From CAZKUN01 sp964555935 (GTDB taxonomy: Bacteria > Armatimonadota > Zipacnadia > Zipacnadales > VGFC01): DNA of 57,337 bases. The DNA lies in contig CAZKUN010000023.1 of assembly GCA_964555935.1 (NCBI GenBank), positions 1 to 57,337 of the forward strand, read 5' to 3'. The notes under the pieces were generated by a model that saw nothing but the letters and a program-made list of their open reading frames with translations, was not told where the DNA came from and searched no databases. Below are positions 44,475 through 53,126 of the stretch, in pieces (position 1 is the first letter of the stretch; each line of letters starts with the position of its first letter). The position numbers were made by a program, and so were the translations under genes.

Positions 44475-47273
44475 ATGCTGTTGTTGACTCTGGGCTTGCT
44501 GATAGGTCTGGTCGATCCTCTAGCCGCCGCCGGCGACTTCGGCGCGGGGCAGGTCGCCCTGCCGAACCCTTCCTTCGAGACAGACCCAGCCGAACTGGGC
44601 GCGTGGACCTCCGATGCCGGGCAATCCGAGGCGAGCTGGGATCAGACCATCGCCCATGCTGGTAGCGCCTCGCTGAAGATCGGCCACACCAGCTCAGGAC
44701 ACGGCGGTTGGCTCCAGGCTCCCGCCCACGCGATCCCCGTCACGCCGGGGCAGCTCGTCGAGGCCCGCGTCTGGGCCCGGACCGAAGACGCAACGGGCCA
44801 GACGCGCATCTCTCTCGACTGGCATGCGGGTGGCAAGTTGCTCAGCCAGAGCAACGGCGGCTCGCCGTACGGGACGATCATCTGGCGCCTCAACCCCATC
44901 CGCGGCGACAACGATTGGGCGCCGCTCTACGCGCGCGGCATCGCGCCCGACGGTTGCGATCGCGTGCGCCTGAGCCTGCGCAGCGAGGGCAACGGCGGGT
45001 GGGCATGGTTCGACGACGCTGCGCTCCGCATCGTGCCGGTCGCCGAGACGCTCGGCGAGCTGGATCACCACCCCGCGACGATCGACCCCAAGTCGCTGCG
45101 GCCCTCCGATTACGTAACGGTAAGACGCGGGCACCTCTGGCGCGGGTCGAAGCGCTTCAGAGCCTGGAGCGCCCAGGGAAACCTCCTCGCCCTCAACCAC
45201 GCGGACATGGACCTCGAGGTCGCGCGCTTCAAAGAGCACGGGTTCAACGCCCACCGCAGCCTCTGGTGGTCCGAGGAGATCACCGACAACTTCACGCCCC
45301 GCGACCTCAGTGGCCAGGACCACAGGGACTACCTCATCGCCTGCCTCGGCCGCAACGGTCTCTTCATGTGGTCGGATATGCTTAACAGTTGCCAGATCCG
45401 ACCCGAGCACGCTGACGTGCTCGATCTCCCCGACACCGCCGACGCGTGGCGCGAGGCCGTCGAGGAGTGGGCCGGTGATCGAGACCATCTCCCGGTGCGT
45501 GGCGCTCTTGCCCTCGCGTGGGATCCTCGGATGCAGAAGGTCTACCACGACTACATCCGCCGCGTCCTGGCTCATCGCAATCCCTACAACGGGCTGACGT
45601 ATGCCGAGGACCCGACGTTCTTCACGTGGGAACTGACCAACGAAGAGTGGTGGATCATGCGCATCCTCTGGGGCAATCACCTGACGCTGCCCGCCTTCTT
45701 CCAACGCGGCTTGAACGACGCCTGGAACGAGTGGTTACGCGATGAGTACCCCGACACGGACGCGCTGACCCGGGCCTGGGGCGAGCTGCTGCCGGGCGAA
45801 TCGCTGGACGAATCATCGGTCCTCTTGCTGCCGCTGCTCGGCAAGACAGAGACAGCGCAGATGACAGAGACCCTCGGCCTCCGCGTCAGCTTCGAGCAGA
45901 CCGAGTATGGGCCGGACGACTTCACCAAGGCGCGCGCCGCCGACGTGATCCGCTTCCTCACCGAGCTGCATCTCGATTACAAGCAGGCGGCCGCCGCCGT
46001 CTTCAAGTCCCAGGGACGCGAGGGCCTCGGGTGTCAGGTCGTGCCGCTCGTCTACGACACCGGATACTCCGGCGCGGTGCTGCCGTTTTACATGCACTCC
46101 TTCGCCGATGCGACTGCCTGCGGGAGCTACATCGACCAGAGCACTCACAGTCCCGATCACCCGACATTCCCGTTTCGCAGCGCCCTGACGAGCCCGCCGT
46201 CGATCAATAACTGGCTCGACTCGAGGCGCGTCAAGGGGAAGCCGGCCTTCGTCTACGAGAACATGGTGTTCAACCCGCAGAAGTACCGCGCCGAGTACCC
46301 CTACCGAGTGTTGGCATGGGCGGCCGCGCAGGACATCGACGTGGTGGACTTCCACTACTACGGGCACCCGCTGCCGTTCCCCGGCGTCGAGGGCGGCTAC
46401 GCGGCTCACACGATTCAGTACATGCCGACCAGCGGAACGGTGCCCTTCAACGGCTGCGTGTTGCGATCCGACGAGGTGTTCATGGCCGCCGTCCGGGCGG
46501 CGGGCGAGATCTTCAAGCGCGGCTACCTGCGCGCCGCTCGTTCTCCGGCGGTCGTGACCTTGGGCGCTGACACGATGTGGAGCTTCGACGGGATCAATGG
46601 CGAGCCATGGTCGGCCGCGGCCGATGCCACGGCGCTTCGGAAGGGTTTTCGGTGGGCCTTCGCACCCGGGCAGAGAGCCGATACCGTTCGCGGATCGCTC
46701 TCCGAGCCCGACGAGGAGGCGCCACCCGTCATCCAGCCAACGGATCAGATAGCCTATCGCTGGGAAGACGGTCTCCTCGTCATCGACGATCCGCGCGTCA
46801 AAGTCCTGACCGGATTCGCGCAGCAGCGCTACGACTTCGCCGACGGTCTTAGCCTGCGCAACATGCACGTTGAAACGCCCGACGAGATGCCGTTGGTGAT
46901 CCCCGGCGAGAGGTATGTTGCCATAGCGATCGGGAGCCGGGATGGGCTGCCGCTCAAGCGCTCAGGCGACGTTCTGGTCTCAGTCGCCAACACCAGTTGG
47001 AATTCGGGCTTCGAACTCGACCTGGAGAATATGGCCGGGGATACCGACTACGCGAATGGCCTCGCGCGCTCCATAGTCAACCACGGGAAGATCCCCGTGC
47101 TCGTCGGCCGCGTCGGCGTGGACATCCACGCGAAGTGGCTGACCGGCCGCTCATACCGCATGGAGGACTACAACGGCGACGTGCTCGCCGAGGGCATCCT
47201 GCGCGAGCCCCGCCTCGCCATCCCATCCGACCTCCCCGTCCACGCCATCACCATCTCCCGACCCCAAGTGTAG
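44475..47273 (+). CDS. Exported cellulase-like glycoside hydrolase with N-terminal CBM
   Basis: A 932-residue protein with a signal peptide (MLLLTLGLLIGLVDPLAAA). A carbohydrate-binding-like jelly roll (about 25-185: LPNPSFETDPAELGAW, GWAWFDDAALRI) leads into a GH5/GH2-type TIM barrel (about 210-720) with RFKEHGFNAHR, FFTWELTNEEWW (the NE pair is the likely acid/base position) and, near 600, GKPAFVYENMVFNP (Glu as possible nucleophile). A C-terminal beta region completes it. The fold predicts hydrolysis of a beta-linked polysaccharide outside the cell; the exact substrate is unknown. The start is the first ATG that begins the signal peptide. Confidence 0.8.
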   Translation: MLLLTLGLLIGLVDPLAAAGDFGAGQVALPNPSFETDPAELGAWTSDAGQSEASWDQTIAHAGSASLKIGHTSSGHGGWLQAPAHAIPVTPGQLVEARVWARTEDATGQTRISLDWHAGGKLLSQSNGGSPYGTIIWRLNPIRGDNDWAPLYARGIAPDGCDRVRLSLRSEGNGGWAWFDDAALRIVPVAETLGELDHHPATIDPKSLRPSDYVTVRRGHLWRGSKRFRAWSAQGNLLALNHADMDLEVARFKEHGFNAHRSLWWSEEITDNFTPRDLSGQDHRDYLIACLGRNGLFMWSDMLNSCQIRPEHADVLDLPDTADAWREAVEEWAGDRDHLPVRGALALAWDPRMQKVYHDYIRRVLAHRNPYNGLTYAEDPTFFTWELTNEEWWIMRILWGNHLTLPAFFQRGLNDAWNEWLRDEYPDTDALTRAWGELLPGESLDESSVLLLPLLGKTETAQMTETLGLRVSFEQTEYGPDDFTKARAADVIRFLTELHLDYKQAAAAVFKSQGREGLGCQVVPLVYDTGYSGAVLPFYMHSFADATACGSYIDQSTHSPDHPTFPFRSALTSPPSINNWLDSRRVKGKPAFVYENMVFNPQKYRAEYPYRVLAWAAAQDIDVVDFHYYGHPLPFPGVEGGYAAHTIQYMPTSGTVPFNGCVLRSDEVFMAAVRAAGEIFKRGYLRAARSPAVVTLGADTMWSFDGINGEPWSAAADATALRKGFRWAFAPGQRADTVRGSLSEPDEEAPPVIQPTDQIAYRWEDGLLVIDDPRVKVLTGFAQQRYDFADGLSLRNMHVETPDEMPLVIPGERYVAIAIGSRDGLPLKRSGDVLVSVANTSWNSGFELDLENMAGDTDYANGLARSIVNHGKIPVLVGRVGVDIHAKWLTGRSYRMEDYNGDVLAEGILREPRLAIPSDLPVHAITISRPQV

Positions 47274-47403
47274 GAAGGGTCTCAACAGGGAAACTCCACG
47301 AGCTTCGACGACACCATGTCGTCTGGAGGGGTCGAATACGAGATCGCCGTGTGATCGAAGTATCCGGCCCGCGCCTTCGTGCCGCCAAGCGAGGCGCCCC
47401 AGA
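47274..47403. other. Convergent intergenic region with a decayed GAAACTC hairpin
   Basis: Contains GGGAAACTCCACGAGCTTCGA (near 47288), a decayed form of the GGAAACTC...GAGTTTCC hairpin, downstream of AGGAAGGGTCTCAACA, which resembles AGGAGCGGGTTCAGCA at 3454. No gene seen. Confidence 0.5.
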
Positions 47404-49227
47404 CTACGGCGCTTCGACCTCCAAGCGCACGCAGTCGTACATCACGCCGCTGAACTCGCCCCTGCGCGTCTGTTCGAGGACCAGCACGTTCTCGCCCACC
47501 TTGAGGAGGCCCGCGTCGAACACGGCCGCCTTCTCTCGGGAGTAGCCCTGAATGCCATTGCGGCAGTTGGCTCCGCAGGTGATCAGCTCAGGCCAATAGG
47601 CGATCTCCGTTCCGTTAACTACGAGCCGCAGCCCGGCTGTCGTCGCTGACGCGATGCCCACCGTCAGCGCCGCCTTCCCCGACATCGGCTCCGACAGGTC
47701 GAACCGGACGCGCCACGGCACCGGCAACCACTGCCCGTCCTCGACCTCGACGGTGCAGTGCTGGTAGAACCAGTCTCTATCCTCTCTGCTCTCGCCGATC
47801 CGGAAGTCGACGCCAGTCGGGAAGAGAGCCGAGAATTCCAGATGAGTGCCCCACTCCCGGAACCGATCGCCGCCCAGGTATTCGGCGGCCGTTCGATCGG
47901 CCGTCCCGATCTGCCAGAGCGTCTTCCCGCGCGTCCTCGGTTGCCACTCCAGCGTCCCCAGATCCGTCTTCCGCCCCGCTTCCACGCTGACGCCATCGAC
48001 GCGCAGCTCCCCCGGCGTGCCGGCAACAAACGCGTAGAGGGAGTAATCGCCCGGCCGCACCTTTGCGATACGAAAGCGCCCCTTGCCGTCGGCCTTCGCC
48101 CAGAACTGGAAGCCCTTGCCCTGTCGCTGCCAGTTCGGCGTGCGGCCGCCCTCTGGCGCAGCGAGAAGAACGCGAGCGCCGCTCGCGGGCTTGCCGTCGC
48201 CCATGACGAGGCGTCCGGCCACAACGCCGCGATCTATCGGGTAGAGCGCGTGGTCGAGCCACTGATAGGGCCACGCGTCGGCCTCCCTGTCAGCTTTCTC
48301 CTTCGCGTCCATCCACAGCCACTCGCGGTCGTCGCCCTCATTCACGTAGAGCAGCCACGGCCCATACAGTTTCCGCCAAACCCCGTCACGCGCATCGAAA
48401 TCAAGCCGGCCCGATCCGTAGTGGCCCGCCTGCGCCATCCGCAGAACAACCGGCGTGGTGTGGGTTTGGTGCAGCGTCAACTCTTGATTGGTGGGGCCGC
48501 CGTTGATGTCCTCGCGGCTTGGCTGGATCACCCACGCGCCGACGCTCGTGCCGGTGAGTCCGTGGACAAGGTGTTCGCCCATCATCGCGGACAGGGCGTA
48601 CTTGTCGTCGATCCGACCATCCTCAAGCCGCGTGGCCTCGCGGGGCCTGAGCGTCTCCCCGTTCCGCAGGTCCTCGGGTGTCGGCAGCTCGACCTGCCGC
48701 TCTTCGTCCACGTGCGCGAAGCGGAAGATCGCGGGGTCGAGCCGGAAGGCCCAGTTCATCTGCTCCATCTGCGCGGTCTCGGTGCGCTTGGGATCATACT
48801 CGAACACCACGTAGGTGTGGAATCCGCTCTCGCCACGACGCAGCACGTAGTGCACTTCGGTGAGGAAGGGGTAGCCAGGCTCGTCTCGCGTGAAGGAGAC
48901 ATCCACCATCTCTGGCGTGCTCGCGACTATCTCGGCCGTCGCGTTCTGGGGCGACGAGTAAGCACCATCCGCGACCATCTGGAAGTAGGTCGCGCCACCG
49001 TTGCCCATCAACTCGCGCTCGCCCTTGCGTAGCGAGACCATCCCGGCCGTCGCCTTGTCGAAGACGCCCGAGACAATGCCGTTGGCGAGAGTCACGGTCT
49101 CGGCGTCATCCGTCAACTCGACCGGCTGCGTCTGCCCCTCGCAGCACGCGCAAAGACAACTCCCAAGCAGCACCACGGCCACAGCCATCGCTGCTGCCAT
49201 TGCCCTTCTCGCAGCGCTTCCCGCCAT
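47404..49227 (-). CDS. Exported rhamnogalacturonan lyase-like protein (PL4 type)
   Basis: A 607-residue protein with a signal peptide containing Cys-rich LLGSCLCACCEG, possibly a lipoprotein. The N-terminal domain opens TVTLANGIVSGVFDKATAG, as in PL4 lyases. A carboxypeptidase-regulatory-like beta domain (about 335-430: GVVAGRLVMGDGKPASGARV) and a C-terminal CBM-like jelly roll (about 435-605, starting LWQIGTADRTAAEYLGG) match the three-domain layout of rhamnogalacturonan endolyases. Such enzymes cut the pectin RG-I backbone by beta-elimination. The start at 49227 has GGGAGGG 7 nt upstream; the ATG two codons earlier is too close to that site. Catalytic Lys/His not assigned. Confidence 0.82.
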   Translation of the reverse strand: MAGSAARRAMAAAMAVAVVLLGSCLCACCEGQTQPVELTDDAETVTLANGIVSGVFDKATAGMVSLRKGERELMGNGGATYFQMVADGAYSSPQNATAEIVASTPEMVDVSFTRDEPGYPFLTEVHYVLRRGESGFHTYVVFEYDPKRTETAQMEQMNWAFRLDPAIFRFAHVDEERQVELPTPEDLRNGETLRPREATRLEDGRIDDKYALSAMMGEHLVHGLTGTSVGAWVIQPSREDINGGPTNQELTLHQTHTTPVVLRMAQAGHYGSGRLDFDARDGVWRKLYGPWLLYVNEGDDREWLWMDAKEKADREADAWPYQWLDHALYPIDRGVVAGRLVMGDGKPASGARVLLAAPEGGRTPNWQRQGKGFQFWAKADGKGRFRIAKVRPGDYSLYAFVAGTPGELRVDGVSVEAGRKTDLGTLEWQPRTRGKTLWQIGTADRTAAEYLGGDRFREWGTHLEFSALFPTGVDFRIGESREDRDWFYQHCTVEVEDGQWLPVPWRVRFDLSEPMSGKAALTVGIASATTAGLRLVVNGTEIAYWPELITCGANCRNGIQGYSREKAAVFDAGLLKVGENVLVLEQTRRGEFSGVMYDCVRLEVEAP

Positions 49228-49285
49228 TCGCATCCCTCCCTCAGCGCACGGTATTCTCAGCTCGGTGCCGTCCCTCTCGAACGTC

Positions 49286-49357
49286 GCGAAAAATCAGGGA
49301 CAGGTCACCGAGTTTCACAGACGCCGTGAAATCGGTACCTGTCCCTAAGTTTTTCGC
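49286..49357. repeat. GGGACAGG palindrome, diverged variant (copy 5)
   Basis: Imperfect arms, GCGAAAAATCAGGGACAGGT (49286-49305) and its near complement ending CCTGTCCCTAAGTTTTTCGC (49338-49357), with an inner arm CCGAGTTTCAC/GTGAAATCGG. It carries the GGGACAGGTNACC core rather than GGGACAGCAAC. It lies between two leftward genes, after the stop of the upstream PQQ gene and 59 nt before the lyase start. Confidence 0.82.
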
Positions 49358-49428
49358 AGCTCGCGCAGCCCTTCGTGGCCCTCCGTCGTTCCCTGTCCCC
49401 TGTAACTGTCCCCTCTCCCCTGCCGTCC

Positions 49429-52400
49429 TCACCCCATGCAGACCACGCCGCCACCCTCCGTCACCATATACAGCTTCCCGCCCGCCGCCGCCATCGCGTC
49501 CATCAGCGGCGTGTCATCCAACTCATACCGCGCCAACTCGCTGCCGTCTTTCGCTGAGATCGCCATCAACAGCGCGCCCATGTCGCTCGGCACGAGTGGG
49601 TCGCCGACGTTCTCATCCGGCCCGGCGATGAAGAGAACGTCCCCCGCCAGCACCATCGCTCGCACCTGGATCGGCACGTCCACTTCCCATCCCTCGGCGC
49701 CCTCGGCCAGACCCACTGAGAACAGCCGATACGGTCCATCCTCCAGCATGTTCGACCAGTGAACCTGCTCTCGGCCATATCCATAGACAGCCGACTCATC
49801 CGTGACGAGCACCCTCCCAAACACCAGGTCCCTGCTCCGCCCGCTGCATCCCGTATTGGCCGACGGTATCGTCCCCCACATCCAGTACGATCGATGCGCC
49901 CAGCTATGGTCCAGGAAATCCGTCAGCGTGAAGATGTGTGGCTCGCCCTCATCCATCGGCGCGCCGTCCTTGCCAAACACCATGTCCCGCAGGTAGACGT
50001 GCCCATCGTCGCTGGTGAGAATGTCCGCCCGCGCGCCCGGCATAACCGCCGGCGCTGATTGCGGCGGCTGCATGCCCGTCTCCGGATCCGGGCTATACAC
50101 CGGCGTCCGCGAGAGCGCTTCGCCCGTCTTCGGCTCCACGCGACACAGGTCGATCCCGCCGTCGAGGTATGATGATCTCCCCGCCGTGCAGTACGCGATC
50201 CCGTCGTCGATCAGCACGCTCCCGATCACCGGCGACGCCGATTCGAGCTGCCCGTTTGCGACGATTCGCCGTTCCCGCCGAGCCGCTCGCAGCCTCCACG
50301 CCAGCGCGCCGTCGCTCGCCCTTACCCCGTAAACGTACCCATCTCGGCAGCCAAATATCGCCCGCCCATCGTGCAGCGTCGGTGGTGAGTCGATCCTCCC
50401 ACCCGCCGTAAATCGCCACTTAGATTCGCCGGTTTCCGTATCGAGCGCGTGGACCTCATGCTCGTTGGCCGATGCCACATACACCTTGCCGCCCGCGATC
50501 GTCGGCGCGGTCAACTCGCCTCCCAGTTCCCTTCGCCACACCGGCTCAAGCTCCGCCGGCACCGCCGCCTTTGTCACGCCACTGCGCGCCGCGTCACCCC
50601 GGTATGTCGGCCAATCGTCCGGTCCATTCGCCTTGATTCGCCCGCCATACCCCGGGCCACGCTCCACCTCCGCCGGCTCGACTTCGCCCGGGCCATCCTC
50701 CGGCAGCGACGCCAACGCGTTGAACCCCATCAGCCTCGCGCCAGGATAACACGCGCACGCGTGCGGCGGCGTGCTAGAGCAGTCCATTGGCCGGCATGAT
50801 CCCATACCGACATACCCCTCGCGCCCAGCTATTCCACTGCACCTCGCCCGTCGCCAGATCCAGGAATTCCGTCCCGCGCCGCCCGCCGAGGATGTACTTG
50901 TTCGTCGCCTTATTCTGGTAGCACCGGTGGTGGTGCAGCGGATTCTCCTGCGCGATTTCCATCAGCACGTCGCCCGTCTCCAGGTCGTGCTTCACCGCGA
51001 AGTACGGCCCCCACGCCGGGCCGCTGTACTTGCTCGGTTTCGGCGGCTCCCACGGCCTCCCGCCACCGATCCAAAGCGCCCCATCCGCGATGAACACATC
51101 CGTCGACTGCGACAGCGTCAGTTCCCGATCCCACCTGATGTCGCCCGTCTCGCCATCCAGCAGCGTCACCCGATCCACGTTCGCGCAGACCACCATTCCA
51201 TCATACGCCACGCGGATGAGCACCGCCGGCATCATCCACTTCTCCTCGCCCGTCACGAGGTCCACGCAGAACACCTTGCCGCTGCGGTGATACAGTGCCC
51301 GATCTCCGTCCGCGCACAGGCTCTTCGTCCGCAGGCCCCTGATATCGTCCCCCTCTTTCCGCCACAGCGTCTCCCCCGTCTCCGCGTCCAGCGCGACGAG
51401 CGCCACTTGCGCCTGGTTGTCGCTTCGTTTCAGATCCTTGATGATCGGCGCCGCCGAATCCCGGTTGCTCAGCGGCGAGTCATCCGTCAACTCCAGCTCG
51501 CTGACCTTATCCATCTCGGCGACTCGCTCGTCGGTCACCTGCCTTACCACGACCAGCAGCACACCGTCGTGATACACGATCTCCTCCGCGCCCTCCGTGC
51601 CCGCAAACTCTCGGATCGTCTCGCCTGTAGCCGCGTCGATCTCGCTCAGCGCCAGGTGTATCCCCAGCGTCGCGTAGACCCGGTCGCCCACCGCCACCAG
51701 CCGCCGCTGAAGTTGCTGCGGTGTCTGTCCCCAGTTGACGATATGCGGGTACCATCGCTCGATCGGTTTCTCCCAGAGCAGCACGCCGTTATACGCGTCC
51801 CGCGCCATCACTTTCCACTGCGCGGGCTTGCGGATGAATCCGATGGCCGCTTGGTCCGAGATATAGAAGATCCGCCCATTTGCCGATACCACCGCGTGGA
51901 GGCTCGGGATGTACTCGTGACTTCGCGTGTGCGGCGGATTGGCCGTCCACTGCAGGACGCCCGGCGGTCCCACCAGCTCGTCATCCGCCACCGCGTTCCC
52001 GCTCGCGTCATGGAGGAAATGCGTCCACTCGTCCGTGCCCTTGGCCGGCGGCTTGATCGTCATCTCCCACTCATCGCCGTCAGGCACGTATGCCACGCCA
52101 CCCGGCACGAGCACCCGCAGCATCTCATCGGTCTCCGGCGCGCGCCTCGCGGTCGAGACAAGCAGGTTCACCGTCCCATCCGCGTATGGCAGCCGCTCCT
52201 CGCGCCACACCTCCGCGGACACTCGCCCATACCGCCCGAGCGAATCGATGTGCTGGCGCGCCTGCTTGACGTTCTTGGCGCTGGAATCCAGCCCATGCAC
52301 CACGAAGCTCTCGCTCGCGCCGAGCGCCGCTGTCAGCTCGCCGTCGCCACACCCGACATGCACGATGACGCCACCCGTCACGCCGGTCGTCCCCAGGATG

Positions 52401-52483
52401 TCCGCCGCCTCATCCGCCGCGACGTGAGCCGAACACGCCGTCACCATGATGATCGCAAGCACAATACCGAAGAGTCGTGTCAC
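49429..52483 (-). pseudogene. SAM-methyltransferase - PQQ beta-propeller fusion, frameshifted
   Basis: One gene of about 1,017 codons split by a frameshift. The N-terminal part (start GTG 52483, GGAGGGG upstream) has a signal-like segment (RLFGIVLAIIMVTACSA), a class I methyltransferase core (VIVHVGCGDGELTAALG, then LPYADGTVNLLVST) and PQQ-type propeller strands (DAETGETLWRK, DLVTGEEKWMM). It stops at TAG 50776-50774 right after CRYGIMPANGLL. The neighbouring frame continues with PPHACACYPGARLMGFNALAS and further propeller blades to 49429. Intact relatives read through this point, so about two bases (CTCTA-GCACG) appear lost. The family is common in planctomycete-like bacteria; the function of the fusion is unknown. 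Natural inactivation and assembly error are both possible. Confidence 0.8.
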
Positions 52484-52574
52484 GTTATCCCCTCCATCGG
52501 TCCGTCTACCCAGCGCCCCTATCTTTGCCCCATCGCCTCTCCCCTCCTCTCTTGCCGTCATCACTGCTCGGTCG

Positions 52575-52607
52575 TCCTTGGTAGCCCTTGGTGTCCTTGG
52601 TGGTTCC
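52575..52607. repeat. CCTTGGTGTCCTTGGTGG-type string
   Basis: CCTTGG repeated three times at 10-11 nt intervals upstream of the propeller gene; related in style to 40471-40513. It is not part of the iteron array. Confidence 0.5.
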
Positions 52608-52633
52608 TCCGTTTCGTCGCCGTCCGCCGCCCC

Positions 52634-52827
52634 GGTCTACCCCAAGAACCACATCCCCCCGCCTCCCTCATCTATCTCACCCACCACCTCGCCTTACCTC
52701 AGTTACCATCATTCCAAATCCCGGTTCACGCCCCTTGTAACCGGCTTATCAACAGCCAGAGAGCTAGTTTTCCACTATCGAGGTAAACTTATACACCACC
52801 CAGGGCGCGGTCTACCCCATTAACCAC
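52634..52827 (-). repeat. Inverted-orientation iterons (three copies)
   Basis: On the minus strand: GTGGTTCTTGGGGTAGACC (52652-52634), ATGGTAACTGAGGTAAGGC (52709-52691) and GTGGTTAATGGGGTAGACC (52827-52809). Each matches the GTGGT-N7-GGTAR core of the direct array at 52844-52972 but points the other way. Confidence 0.75.
52746..52797. promoter_or_regulatory. DnaA-box-like cluster
   Basis: TTATCAACA (52746-52754, one mismatch to TTATCCACA), TTTTCCACT (52769-52777, one off TTTTCCACA) and TTATACACC (52789-52797, one off TTATACACA) occur within 52 bp, just before the iteron array. Confidence 0.6.
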
Positions 52828-52843
52828 AACGATCTGTTCTGAT

Positions 52844-52972
52844 GTGGTCAGTCGGGTAAGGAACACCGTTCTACGTGGTCACTGAGGTAAGCGAACGTGG
52901 GACTTTGAGTAAGGATCGGGCGTTCAATGTGGAAGGTGAGGTAAGCGAACGTGGTGAATAGGGTAAGAGAAC
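52844..52972 (+). repeat. Iteron array (five direct repeats), candidate replication origin
   Basis: Copies start at 52844, 52875, 52897, 52929 and 52951, consensus GTGGTNANTNNGGTAAGNGAAC (the third copy is weaker). In all five the GTAAG lies at the same offset from GTGG. Start-to-start distances are 31, 22, 32 and 22 bp, close to whole turns of the helix, as expected for a cooperatively bound initiator. The array lies 155 nt upstream of the RepA-like gene. No CRISPR-like structure: the repeats are short, degenerate and mostly adjacent. Confidence 0.82.
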
Positions 52973-53010
52973 ACCTAACAAACCCCTGAATTCCAGCGTT
53001 TTCTTATCGT

Positions 53011-53034
53011 AGAACTGGTTCTTAGAACTGTTCT
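53011..53034. promoter_or_regulatory. Tandem palindromes upstream of the initiator gene, possible autoregulatory operator
   Basis: AGAAC-TG-GTTCT (53011-53022) and AGAAC-T-GTTCT (53024-53034) lie side by side in an AT-rich stretch (52973-53060). GTTCT also occurs between iterons (52869-52873). Plasmid initiators often repress their own promoter through half-iteron palindromes; this is the position expected, but no clear -35/-10 pair was found. Confidence 0.5.
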
Positions 53035-53126
53035 AGACTTCTAACTACAACACCTTTGGAAGTCAGCGCCAACGTCTCTCCTGGTTGACCGGCAACGACT
53101 TCAGTGATTTCTCTTGGTGAATGACC

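Noticed and set aside
43054..44487. 477-codon + strand ORF
   Set aside because: Antisense to the agarase-like gene; Val/Arg/Gly-rich with no family features.
50771..52786. 671-codon + strand ORF
   Set aside because: Antisense to the methyltransferase-propeller gene and running into the iteron region; Arg/His/Pro-rich shadow.
52844..52972. CRISPR array
   Set aside because: Repeats are 21-22 bp, degenerate, partly adjacent without spacers and also inverted; no cas genes. Iterons fit better.
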